Part shown: piece after piece, positions 32,641 to 44,885 of the stretch
Numbering within the stretch: the first letter of the stretch is position 1
How the letters are laid out: each line of letters opens with the position of its first letter
NCBI GenBank assembly: GCA_023238725.1
Contig: CM041550.1
Location: 22,564,586 to 22,628,585 of the forward strand
Source of the DNA: Scortum barcoo
Taxonomy: Eukaryota > Chordata > Actinopteri > Centrarchiformes > Terapontidae
Length of the DNA: 64,000 nucleotides
Direction: 5' to 3'
Notes under the pieces: model-generated
Databases searched by the model: none
What the model saw: only the letters and a program-made list of their open reading frames with translations
Told to the model about the DNA's origin: nothing
Program-made: the position numbers and the translations under genes

Positions 32641-35600
32641 AGGTGCATCAAAGAAGAACTCTATGGTGCCATTTTGTCACTCAGTGGTAACATTTTTATC
32701 TTAAAGAGAACACATCATTGAGGCTGACTGCATAGAAAAAGATGCATATCTTATATTAGGATGTACTTTTGTTTTGCACAGTTATTACTCATTCATCTGG
32801 TCAATACACTTAAAGCACACCACATAATGCTTAACCAAACCTTTATCTTATCAAAGTCTCCCACAACTTGTGACCATTTGACTTCTGGATGGCTTCACCA
32901 CCCATTACAACAACCTACAGTCACATCAGGTGCCATCGGTCTCCTCCGAGCCATTCGTGAAAACTACATTTAATTCCAGTTTCTAATTACTCACTCCTCC
33001 TATCCCCAGTGGCTAGCCAAATCAGAGAGGAAGCCAAATGAACTCTGCCTAACCAATTAGCCGAGTGGGCTGCTCAAGCTAATGACATGAACAACAGTCT
33101 GTGGCTGCTTTATTGCTGCAGGAGGCCCTAAGGTCTGCAGGATCCCTCTCTCACACATGAGCAGATTTAAGACGGATTTCAGTTACTGAGCCAACTGCAA
33201 CATTAATTACTTTAAGGGGCCTAGAAGTATGATGTAGCCTTTCTGCCCTCTGGGGCCACAATTGAATTTCTTCAATTGACCTGTACCAGCACATTTAAAG
33301 CAAGCTGACTTTAACAAGAGCAATACCTGAGGAGTTTTAAATGGCCATGAGGATCAGAGAAAGATTGTGAAGCTTTTACTTATTACTATATAATGATGCA
33401 ATTCAGGCCTATAATGGCTGCAATTCAGATTTCTACTTGAGCACCAAGTACATGAGCTTATTTCTTTTTAGACTTTTTTTTTCTTGCCATATTCTTGCAG
33501 TGGCCTCGAGTGGTCTCCAGAAGCATCCACGAGTATCAGTGTGAGGATCGATTGACTGGATATGGATCAGCTCTCATAAAAGCTTTTTTTTTTCTCGGCC
33601 ATTCTCAGAAAGCAGCATTTGGATTTTGTTTGCTCAGTAGTCTTAAAGCAAAAATTGGTCAGCATCAGTATCTTTATACTAATGACATATAAATGAAATA
33701 AAGTCAAAATTGGATATAATCAATGCACGTAATTATTGCATAGAAAGTATTTTAGATGTACAAACATATTTGAAAGTGCTTGCACAGCATGTATGTACAC
33801 TATGCAGCAAGCATGTGGAGACCCACTTAAATGTAGTTCAGATGACACATGAGGCAGCAGACATATGACATATGTCAGTCAGCTTATATTTAAAATGTGG
33901 CGTGTAGTCTGTGACAAAGACCAAAAACAACAAACTAACTAGCATACACACTATCAAGCTATCAAGCTTAAAAGGGTCACGACTGAAGCGTAAGCTAATT
34001 ATTGAGCCACATTTAATTAAAGTGACCAGTGACTGCAACATACAAAATCAGATACAGGCATCAGATGTTGAGCTTCAGTAGCCTTGTAGGACATTTTCAT
34101 AGAAGTTGTTTAATTGTTTGAAACAGGTTCAACAGTAGAATCTATTGTAACTAACAGAGGGCAGAGGGCACGTTTTTCTCTGCAGTATGCATGTATCATT
34201 ATCATTTTTCTCTGTCTTTCTCTCTCTCCCTACACTAATATTTGCCTTCACTGCCTACGCCAGCAGCCAGCTCTGCTTTGATGAAGGAGCCTGTAACAAA
34301 CAGTTTTGGAGCTGAGTGTCTGATACTTTAAAAGATAGATTTCGGGTGGAAAATAGCTTTGAGGTGGCTCATGGTAACCCAGTGGCTCGTCACCTAACAC
34401 CACAACATTATGTTCTAGCCTACTTTAAAGCACCGCGATGAAGTGACGCTTTTCCCTGAATGCCACAGAGTTCATCATGCACTTTACCTGGCGCAAAGGA
34501 GTAACACTTTGTGGTGCTCTCCGGTGGATTTCACAATGTGCTGTCCTGAAAAAAGCTGTTCTGTAAGGAGTGCTGTGGTCGTGTACAGGTGTTTCACCTC
34601 CTGCATTTGTGAAATTCTACGTGAATGAAACATGACCTTCATGTACCGTGCATTTAAAAAGGGTTCAAATTTGTGTGAAGGTAATTTGACAATAAGGATT
34701 TGGATTCTGAAATGCTGTATACAGTATGAGGCTTCCACAAGGCTCTTTCCCTTTGAGTAACTTGAGCCTCAGGGACTCCTGGATGTTGTTGAAGGAATTA
34801 TTATGTTCAGTACGTCCCTGACCTTTGAGCAAACCTCCTGAATGTGTCGTCAGTGAATAATTTGCTCCAGGCCTAGGAACCTCAGCAGCTGAGGTGAGCT
34901 GTGGACTTTTTTTCTTACTCTAGTTAGACATTGGTTAACTTCAGATTTGTCTTGAAACATGCAAACACATCTGTATCTACTACTGATTTATTCACTTTAG
35001 TAGCATTTGTATTATTTTGAGGTGACTGTCAGGGCTTCCCATATATAGTATTAAATTAATACTGTAGCACTAAGTTATATCCAGTGTAATACCATGACTT
35101 ATGTTTACATTTTGAAATGACATTACAGTTAAGATCTTACCATAGCTTTTTACCTACCCAAAGGGATCTAGGTCTTAAGACATGACTTTTGATGAACAGT
35201 AGTAGTAAGACAAGTAAGACAGACAGACAGATAACACCAGTTCCTCCTGGTGTCTGGTCCAGAATTACTTACTGAGTAACTATTATGGTCGTGCTGTACA
35301 GTACACTAGAAATGTTCAATACGGACATGCAAACTGAAAGAGAGCAAAACACACCTATAGTGCACTGTCTTTTCTCTGTCGAGGGGACCAGAGTCTGTCT
35401 CTCTTGTCATGTTCATAACCATGAGAAATGAGTTGGGGTCAGCCGTGCCAAAAACAAATCAACCAGGTCAGCCCAGAAAATGAAGATACAAGCTTGACAG
35501 CGACAGATTCTTTCTCCTTCTGTCTGCAATGTAGCCTAGATAACATCTTCTCAATATAGTTCTTTCTTTTGCCATTGGCTACTGCACTAATTTCTCATAA

Positions 35601-36185
35601 CTGCCTGCTGTCACTCAAAATGTGTGTGCCCTACAAACCTTATTAGAGAACATGTTGCAGTGAAGGTGATACTGCAAACACATTCCTGTCCTTAAAATAT
35701 GTAGTGAGCTGTGTGATACCTTCAAATTCTAGTCTCATTGTTAGTCACTTCTAACAGAGTGGGAAAAATACTATTAAAGATTGTTTTTTTGTTTTTTTTT
35801 TTAATTGTGGTTTCACATACACTTATCCACAAATAACTAATAACAACACCCAAAATAACATTTTTCCATCACATTATCATCCACCAACAATGTGACAAAA
35901 AAAGCTGCAAGAAGTTGTTTTCTAAGTGACAAAAGCCTTGTAACTCAAAATGTCCTCTGTGATCACAGCCAGTAGTATTGATTTTTGTTCACTGCTGTCC
36001 TCACTGACCTTTAGGGATTTGGTTTCATGGCTGTGTTGAGCTCTGACAAGGTTATCTCTGCAGATAAGCAAATTAAAAGTACAAAAAGTCAAATGCAAAT
36101 GTGACTAAAGATGGTTGAGTCATCATTTGGACAATAAACACTGCTCCAACCAAAACCAACACACTTCCCCATATATGTCCATATG
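32641..36185. other. Intergenic, no gene seen
   Basis: No supported gene. The segment 33000-33310 is repeat-free and carries several AATTAG, ATTAATTAC and CAATTGAA cores, so it is a candidate non-coding regulatory element. A pyrimidine run lies at about 34205-34232. Confidence 0.45.
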
Positions 36186-36209
36186 CGTGTGTGTATATAT
36201 ATCTGTCTG

Positions 36210-36296
<87 letters not shown>

Positions 36297-36316
36297 GTAT
36301 GTATGTATGTATGTAT
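36186..36316. repeat. Compound (TG)/(TCTG)/(AT)36/(TATG)n microsatellite
   Basis: A long pure AT run at about 36216-36286 is flanked by TCTG units on the left and TATG units on the right. Frames through it (Tyr-Ile repeats) are artefacts. Confidence 0.97.
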
Positions 36317-36651
36317 AGATGATAGATGTTTCATCATAGGATAAAGGTTTACCCTTACTCTAGAGGTCAATCATTCAGGTTTTTGTCAGTGTATATATAA
36401 AATGTATATAATTATGTGTGTGTGTTGCAGCATCATTTCTCTGTGTATGGAACCCTTTGTGTTTTGAGCTTACTGTAACACCGGAAGAAATTTCAATTAC
36501 CGCTGCAAATATAATTGGTCTCCCCATTCCCAGTTTCTATGACCTTATCTCCTCAGCCCTGACACGGGAAGCACAAATGATTATACTGCACAACAAGCTC
36601 AGTGCCACTTCACTGTTGCAGAAAGAGGTCAAAGGGCTAAAAAACGGTTAC

Positions 36652-36732
36652 TTATTATGGATACCAATCATTCTGTATACATACCAATCACGCTGATAGG
36701 TATGTATACAGCATGATTGATAAGTATAATAA
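36652..36732. repeat. 34-bp stem-loop, precursor-like
   Basis: The arm at 36652-36685 pairs with 36699-36732 over 34 positions with five mismatches. The 14 bases next to the loop, CTGTATACATACC and its complement, pair without error. The loop (36686-36698) is 13 nt. The imperfect stem with an intact loop-proximal part resembles a short microRNA precursor, or the core of a palindromic mobile element. No known mature sequence is recognised. Confidence 0.85.
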
Positions 36733-38904
36733 TATATTGTTTACCTATACAGGGTTGTGTTCTTTGGTATGCATTTATTGTGTTCTTTTCATGCACACGT
36801 CATATGTTTGGAACATAAATTGAATGCACTGGAAAGAATTTTATCTTGAGGATGGTGATGTAGCAATCCCACAGAAACGGTAGTGATAATCCAAACCCCC
36901 TATATGAAGGTACGACTTAAAGCGATAACATCACCCACTAAGTGAAGAAAGTAAAAAAGAAACACTTAATTAATGAGCTTAGTAAAGCTTCTAAAAATGT
37001 CAGATAAAGTCATCTGCTAACCTTTTGTCAAGAAAAGGCCACTGAGCTCTCATTCCTTGCAGCTTGTTGATGAAAGCAGCAGTCGCTCACCATGATGAAA
37101 TCAGCAAAGGAATGCAGGGTTTTCATTTTTCAAGCAAGGGACAAACATTTATCATTTAAATGGGAGATGTAAAAATGTAATATGATAATGATGTGCAAAA
37201 GCATGATTGTTTTCAAGGGAGCAATTTGACCTTCCTAAAAGCTTTCTCTGAACACTGATGATACTGTTGGTAACCATAGATGGTCGTGGTGAGTCTGTCC
37301 AGAGTTGCCACCACATGCCAGATGGTGTGTTTTGGGTTATGGTGATAGCAATACTTGGTAACCAAATAGTCTGGTGGGAGGTGTCATTTCATGTAAAACT
37401 TGTAGTGTAAGAAATTAATAAACTGTGTCTGCTCTAAGGTGAGCTTCTTAAGCTACCAGTCTTACAAGCTAAACTACCTGTGAGGCCTACTGCACATCCA
37501 GGGTCAAAGAGCAGCAGACCATTAACTAACAACATCATATTGTTTGAACCCATTCAGGACTGAGACATTTGTGTTGGGGTGCTGGATTGTCTGTTTTGTA
37601 GTGCTGGGCAAACATTAAGGAAAGATTATTTTCTACTGATTATTTTATCAGTTTGTTTTGTACCAGGTCTGAACTGGTGCGTACTCTCTTCTAATATGCT
37701 CAGATCAATCGGATCAGATCAGATTTGCCCTCATTTGAATAAAATCTGAATGAATTTCACACCTGACTGGATTTTGATTGCAGGAACAGCTACTGTACAT
37801 ACAAGTCACTAATGAATCTTTCTATTACAAATAACACATTTCTAGAAACATGACACATCATTTCTTTCCATTCTGTCTCTGAAGACAGGTGCAGTGTCTC
37901 TGTCTGTCACACACACACAGATACACACACACACAGTCACATCATTTGTTTATCATTATCTGCATTGTGGCTTTTTTATTTTGATTGATTTGGTGTTTTT
38001 TTTTCCTGTTTTTTTCTTTTTTTTTTTTTTTGCTTCTTTCAGTAGCATTTCTATGTAATTTGTCATTTTTTATTGTGGCATCTTCTGAATTACTTTTATC
38101 TGATCCAGACTTTGTATTTATACATTTTCTGGTGTTTTGATTATTAGTGCAAATGAACTCTATCATTAGCATTTTATGCTTCTTGGTCGTGCTGCTACCG
38201 ATGCCCCCACTGACATTAACAGTGGCATTTTATCATCACATGAGACCAAATTGGGAAATAATGTGTGACATTTTCCTTTGACACCCTCTGTTGTTGTTGC
38301 TTGATAAAACACAATTGTAATTCAACTTATAGCCAGTTTGTGAATGTCTTTACATTCACACATAAAAGCAGGCAATGTTTTACAGTGAAAATCCAGTGGT
38401 GCATACAAAGAGATGCATCTTCTATTTGTTGGATGCAGCAACACAATTATGAATAAGTGGAATATAGAAAGAAAAATGTTGATTTAGTAGGTATTTCTAC
38501 CTAATTTAAAATAGTCAGTAAGTAGCTTTACTTTTATGTGAGCCAGTGCCCACACTTAGCTGCATCTTTTAAGACCTCTTGTTAAAGGCACATTAAAATG
38601 TATAATATTATGAGCAGCCACAGCTTCAAAATCACTGTTGCAGCTACTATTGAGATCCCCGAGGTCTGGACCCTGATAACTAAAGGCAGTTCTTTTTGTG
38701 GATGACTGACTTTTGTACAAGACAAAATGTTTGGAGCCCTGTGAATATAAAGTCTGTCACAGTTGTAATTTAACAGTCAACAAAAGTGGGAAAATCAACT
38801 TAAGCTGTATTGATTTACCTGCCACTAAATTTCAAAAATGTGATCAATGTTTGCTGTAGGCCTTTTGACTATAAAAGATTTGCAGTGTTACAATTTATTT
38901 ATTT
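36733..38904. other. Intergenic, no gene seen
   Basis: CA runs lie at 37911-37936 and long T-rich tracts at 37994-38032. No supported coding frame: the Lys-rich - strand frame at 37942-38172 is a translation of the T-tracts. Confidence 0.5.
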
Positions 38905-39292
38905 ATTCTTCTACTCCATGTCATTTCAGAGGTTTTGACAGCAGATAAATTACAGTGTATTATTACAGATTAAGCTAGCCAGCAGTAAATGAAGTTGTTT
39001 GAATAACTTGCACCGTCACTAGCAGTGTGTTAAAGTTTTGTGCAAATGATATATAAACACACAATGCGTTAATAAATATAATTGTATTATTATAGTTACT
39101 TTGTTTACGAAGTTTCACTTCATTTCATTTTTAATAACTTGGTGTTACTCTGAAATAGGTGATTGGGGGTGGGTGAATACTTTGAGTATCAGCTTGGCTG
39201 CAGGACTTTTACTTGTATAGAGTATTTCTACACTGTTTCATTGGTGCTGTCACATGAATAAAAGATTTGAGTACTTACTCCACCTCTGCAGC
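38905..39292 (+). mobile_element. hAT-like non-autonomous element, 3' part
   Basis: The copy starts within the family at 'TCTTCTACTCCATGTCATTTCAGAGG'-like text, contains TTACAGATTAAGCTAGCCAG, and ends with GGACTTTTACTTGTATAGAG, TATTTCTACACTGTTTC and GAGTACTTACTCCACCTCTG. The last bases are the CAGAGGTGG-type terminal repeat of the hAT superfamily on the complementary strand. It has the same orientation as the copy at 30305. It is non-coding. Confidence 0.65.
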
Positions 39293-42200
39293 CCAGTGTA
39301 CACTGCTAAGAACACTGCTAAAACACCTGCTCTAAAATACAACCAATCAAACAAAGTTCCCAAATAATTAAAGAAATGTTTAAGAAATTCTTACTTCAAT
39401 AATTTAATTTAAAAGAACAACCACAAGACTCAAGGTCAGGTGAACTGGAGTTTTTTTTTTTTCTTTTTCTTTTTGCATTCAGCTTCGTCCTCATGTTATC
39501 GTAATTTAAAATCTTACATTTGTGTGGCGACTGGTTGTTATTCCAAAAGAATCTGTGGAATCAAACAGAAGGTGACACAGACAGCGTGGAGGCCCAGTGA
39601 GCACGGTGGATTGCATGGAAGTGTATCCCTCCCGCATCATCTAACTCAGAGGAGCACGGCTGCCTGCAATCAGAAGAGATGAGCTGCTTAATGCCTTTTG
39701 TCCCTCTGCCCAGCACCTGCTCATTAAAATCACTGTTCAAAGCGAGAGGTGGCCTGTTTGCATGTAGGCAGGTGCACGTGGCACACTTTGTATGCAAGTT
39801 GCAGATGCACCGAGCCACACATGTGCACACGTGTCCACATCTGTCCCCATGAAACCGCACATGCATTCTCACACATACCAAGAGAGGTATGTCCCAGGTG
39901 TTCTGCATATACATTTTTGAGTGTAATTCCATGATAGCATGATGGCTGACACACAAGCAAGAAGCATATAAATCTGTAGCGTATATAGTGATGTTGTGAA
40001 TTTGAAGCATTGATACAAGCTACAATTAGAAGTAATGAATTACAGTACCACACTGAACCATTACAGTACCAAATTTAAATCATGTTTAGGCTCTGTGTAC
40101 ATGTGTCACATATTCTGAGGCTTCAGGAAAACTCAACAGTGGTGCTGCCCATAGCTTGATTCTCTATGAAGACAACTTGTGACAAGTCCGTATGAGTGAG
40201 CTCGACAAAGTTTTCCATCAAATAAAAAAAATGTAGCTCCCAGATAGTTAGAAAAAAATGGAAGCAGTACACCACCGCACCACAAGAGGCACATCATAAA
40301 GTCATCTGCCAACAGGGATGGTTTTGTTTTTTTTGTTTTTTTTTGTGGGGGTTGTGCAGCTCTATAGGTAGTTACTAATAACATCTGGTACAGTGTCTTC
40401 ACTCCCACTGGTGCAGTCCATAGAAAAAAATGTAAAGGATCAACTTTCAGTGTGGTGCTTTAGGTGCAAGTATCCACCAAGTGGTATGGCTTTACTGTAA
40501 CTACTGCGCTGCAGCTGTCTTCTCCTCTACCGCAGGCTATTACCCTCAGGCTAACTCTATTAGTTCCCATGAGTGGGAAAGAGGAAAAAGCTACTTCCTC
40601 ATTCATTCCTTCAAGCATCCATCCGACTGAAAGCACCCTGGGATATTTATGATGGATATTTCATGGACTGAATGTCTTCTTGTCAGGGGTGGATGCACTC
40701 TTTCCAGTTTTTAATTCACGTGCAGTGCATTTACTTGTGAAAAATAAAGTATCTCTGGTCCGCTTAAGTTCTTTTGTGTTATGCTTGGCGGACCAACAAA
40801 GTTCAAATTCTGTAGCATGTTGTTTGCTTGTTTCCATGCTCATAACCGAGCCACATTTGATCAGGGAGGAAGTTTGATTGTTTCCTGAAATTAGCCACTT
40901 GTTACTTGAAGATGCTTATTCATTCCTGAATTCGTTATTAATGGCCCCAAATTACACCATAGTTTAAGTTACTCCACTGTTCATTTTTTTTTTGTGGAAG
41001 GGGAAATTTAAACCTGCACAACATGATCTCAGGGGGTGGTATATAAATAGCATGCCACTTTTAAGGACATTCCACGTGCCATTTTTACACATTTTAAGCT
41101 TTTATCAAGTCATTTAATGCCATGCACACCTTCTTTAGGTCACCTTTGTCACTGTTGGTTGGTTTTAAGCTCAGACAGCTTTAGGAAAAGGTCATGGTTT
41201 GGGTTACAATTAGTATGTTAGTCATGTCAGTTAGGTTGTACACATAAATTATAATAAGTCAGCGTTGACTTTTGGTTTCACACAGAACACAGACAGCAGT
41301 TTCTTGGGACACTGCTGTGTTTGTTTGACCTGTCCATCCACCGCAACCTCCTCCTTTGTGACCGTCTCTTTATATTACATCACCTGACTTTTCTACAACA
41401 TTTGTACGTTAAATGACAAGCCATTTTTTCACAATATAAGTCAGTACAGACTAAATGACAAATGACAAGCCAAAAAAAAATTGTTATGGTAACACACAAA
41501 ATGACTTTGGCATGTTATTCATACACCATTCAGTGAGATCTGCTTGACCTGCAGTAAATTATTTTGGGTCATTTGGAGGCAGCAGAAACAGCTGTGACCA
41601 CAAATTGATGCAATGCCCCTTTAAGTTAATATGGTGAATATGCACATTGTTTTAACATCAATATTTGATACATTGTAATTATACAAATTTAGATTCTAGT
41701 CATTTTAACTACAGTAAATCAAGTCTTGACAATCCAGTAAGTAATGGAAGCAATGACAGAACAAATGGCATGGAGGTGACAACACTATTAAATTGAAGGA
41801 ATTCATTAAGCCATTTGTGGAGACTAGTTATTAATTCATGGGTGCAGGTTTACTAATTCAAGGATAAAAACTTCCCTCCAGACACTCTGCACTGAGCTCT
41901 GCAACCAACACTGCCTGATAAAAATTCAATTTATGTATTCCTAATTTGTAACAACAGTGCATTTTAAAAGAGACATGATGCCACCTGGATTTTCACAAAA
42001 GTTTAATTTATTAATGTATAATCCACAGGAAATACTGTCAAGTGTCTTTAAAACATCATGGCTTCCCACATTTGACAAAGAAAGGACTTGACCAGACTCA
42101 GGATTTCACTTGTTCTTTGATTTATTTAAACCAGTAAACAGGAAGTAATGAAGGAAGGTGAAAAACCTACAAACATACAAAAAATAAAACCAATGTAAAT

Positions 42201-44620
42201 AAAATTCACCATTTTCCATCAAACAAGGTAACTACATTTAATTAAGCATTGGATTAACAGAAACCTAGTTCTAAATTTTATAACCATTTAGTTTTAAATT
42301 AACCCATTTTTATCTTCTGCTTTAGCCTGAGTTATTTTATACAGAGTTATATTTTCCACAGACTTTAGACATGTATTTCCATCACAACTTTAACTAAATA
42401 CTCTTTTTTTTACTTACATGAAATCAAGTGTTTAAACCAATTTTACTGTAGATTTTAACATTACTACTTTTAAACAGAAATACTTTTTATACATAAGTTA
42501 AATATTTTTAATTTGCATTTTAATAAAGCAAAATTCGTGCTAGATTTTAACCAATACTATTTATACATTTTATCAACCTTAACTCAAACAAATTCAACTC
42601 AAATCTTTAGACAAGGTTTTAAGCAGACTAACTGAGCCACTGCTTATGGTAGATTTATTGTAAATAAACAAGGTAGGTAACCCAAAGAAACGAAAACATA
42701 AAATTGTACCTTCAACAATAGACAGTACAACTCCTTTTGCTCAAACGCATAGGCTACAACAAAGCCCGAGATCATATTTTAAACGGAAATGTATTTGCTA
42801 TGTTGCAACTGATACTGAGCGTGTTCACTAGCAACCATATTATCTACATTTACTAAACAATATCCACTTGTGGCAATTCAAACATTCATTTTTATGGTTA
42901 TCTTTAGGCACTTTGTTAGAAAGCGACTTGAAGCACAACGTGTTGAATTTATTAGTATTTCAGCAAAACCACACTCTTTCCCTCACCCAAAAGACCCCCA
43001 GTCTCAGGTATCCTGCCTTTTGCATCCCTTTTGCAACCCATGTGCAGTACATAGAGGTGCCTTATACTCTTGAAAAAGTGCTGCCAGCAAACATGGTCCA
43101 GGTAGCAATTACATCATTTTAAGTAGACATGGTTGCTGTAACTGTGACTTTCTGGGTTTCTGTTTCTATCAGCATAAGCTAGCCAGTTTTGTTCTCAAAA
43201 CACACACAGAGATACACATATTTATTGTATGCTGGCATACAGAATAATTTTTTGCCATTCCAATACAAATAATAATGATAATAACAAAATCATTACATTT
43301 TGGCGCTGTTCTTGGTGGACACGTATAGATTGCAATTGCCAACGTCTCAGATGATAGCGTGTTTAACAAATGTGCTGTTATTGTCACCAGGCAGCAATAA
43401 TGCGTTTGGATGAATAACTCGGCAATGACAGGTACTGTGGCCAGTGAGAGCACGCGCAAGAATAATGATTGAGAAGGTTGAAAGCAAATTGCAATAAACA
43501 TGATGATTGTGATGAATAACGATGCTTGAGGTGGTGGTGATTGTGAAAATGATGACAATGCCTGGAACAGAAGGTCTGCACATGGAGGCCTAATCTCTCC
43601 TCAAGAACTGGGAATTAATGACAGTTTCATAGCACTACACAATCAGAAAAACTCACACATCAGAGTCATATAATCAGCGTGCGGCGCTGAGACAAAAAGT
43701 TTCAAGATGATTTGACAAGCGCTTGGCTTGTCAGCTAGAATCACACACGCGCATAAATATTCACACACACACACACAAACCAAAAACACCAAGAGCCCCG
43801 TATCATATTTTGATAATGCATCTGAGCAATCCCCACAACAGGCTGACATACTTACATACCATATGCTTCTATATGCACTCTAACCTCTCAACTTTTGGCA
43901 TGGGTAATATACACCGACAAATGTTTCCCATGACATTGTCAGCCCCAAGATTTACAAAAGAAATGGATGATTTATTAATACATTAGAGTAATTATGAGGC
44001 GAAAATCAATCATCAGATATCTGATACAGGGTTGAGTGTTATTCCAGAATGCTCTCTCAGGAGAGGGTGTACATTTCACCAAGTCAGAAATGTAATTAGC
44101 CTTTAGCCTGGGGCTAGGCAGCATTTAGGCCAACCTCCTCACAATGCTTGCGTGGGCGTCACTGATACCGGACCAGGTATTCAGTCAGACTAATGCAGAG
44201 ATAAATGAGTCGCAGAAAGAAGAGGAAATTACTGTTTAGCTGCAGTGCAAAGTGTCTTCTGTTGCAAGCAGGTTAAAGCTTGAGCTGCTAAATTCTCAAC
44301 ACTCAACAGTTCTCTTTAGGATGATTCAAAAGGGAACTCAGCTATAGCAGTGTGTTCTGTGCTGACCTTTACGCACATCTACTTTGTTCTGGAGTTGTGT
44401 TGGACTGCAGAGAATGACTGTCTGGCCTTGAGGCAAAGCAAATCTAAAACCAAGATGGTTGTTTACTTTATGCCCAAGATGATGAAGTGTTGAACCAAGA
44501 TGGATCCACCTACACAGACCTGACCAAGTTCTCTTGACCACTTCAGGAATGTTAAAGTGAAGAAGAGTTTGCAATGTTCTGATGTTGCCTGTAAGGACAA
44601 GTATGAGGCGGATTTGCTCT
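39293..44620. other. Intergenic, no gene seen
   Basis: No supported gene. T-runs lie at 39451-39475 and 40321-40350. A stretch around 41150-41225 (TTGGTTGGTTTTAAGC, GGAAAAGGTCATGGTTTGGG) resembles a dispersed fish repeat. Positions 41990-42760 are unusually AT-rich with no CpG-rich or coding signal, possibly an old decayed element. A (CA)n run lies near 43763-43776. Confidence 0.45.
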
Positions 44621-44885
44621 TTAACACTAAAACTGCTGTCAGGTGAAATTTACTGGCAGCTGTTTTTCTAATGTTCATAACTATTTCAATAAAATATTAA
44701 TGTCCCCCCTTTTTCCTAAAATTATTGGTAAATATTGGTAAATTGATAAATATAGTCAAAATAAATCCAGATTAAGAGCATTTATACCTATAACCACCAT
44801 GGGGTAAAACTGACCCCATATAAAAGTGCTTTATATGTTGTTTATGTTGTGGACCTGTGGACCCCCAATACAATGACAGGGTTAA
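44621..44885. mobile_element. Possible piggyBac-type MITE
   Basis: TTAA flanks a 257-bp unit (44621-44624 and 44882-44885). The ends are CACTAAAACTG and, on the other strand, CCCTGTCATTG, only weakly alike. The inside carries GGGGTAAAACTGACCCC, reminiscent of the GGGTCAAATTTGACCC palindrome of the piggyBac element at 11948. TTAA is common in AT-rich DNA, so the call is weak. Confidence 0.3.

Noticed and set aside
36089..36370. Tyr-Ile repeat protein
   Set aside because: Translation of the AT/TATG microsatellite.
36418..36696. Possible exon after a TTGCAG acceptor-like site
   Set aside because: The peptide is not recognisable, no donor in register was found, and the frame ends inside the 36652 hairpin.
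39561..40010. 149-codon - frame rich in Cys and His
   Set aside because: Derived from CACATG/TGCACA-rich DNA; no zinc-finger spacing or other pattern holds up.
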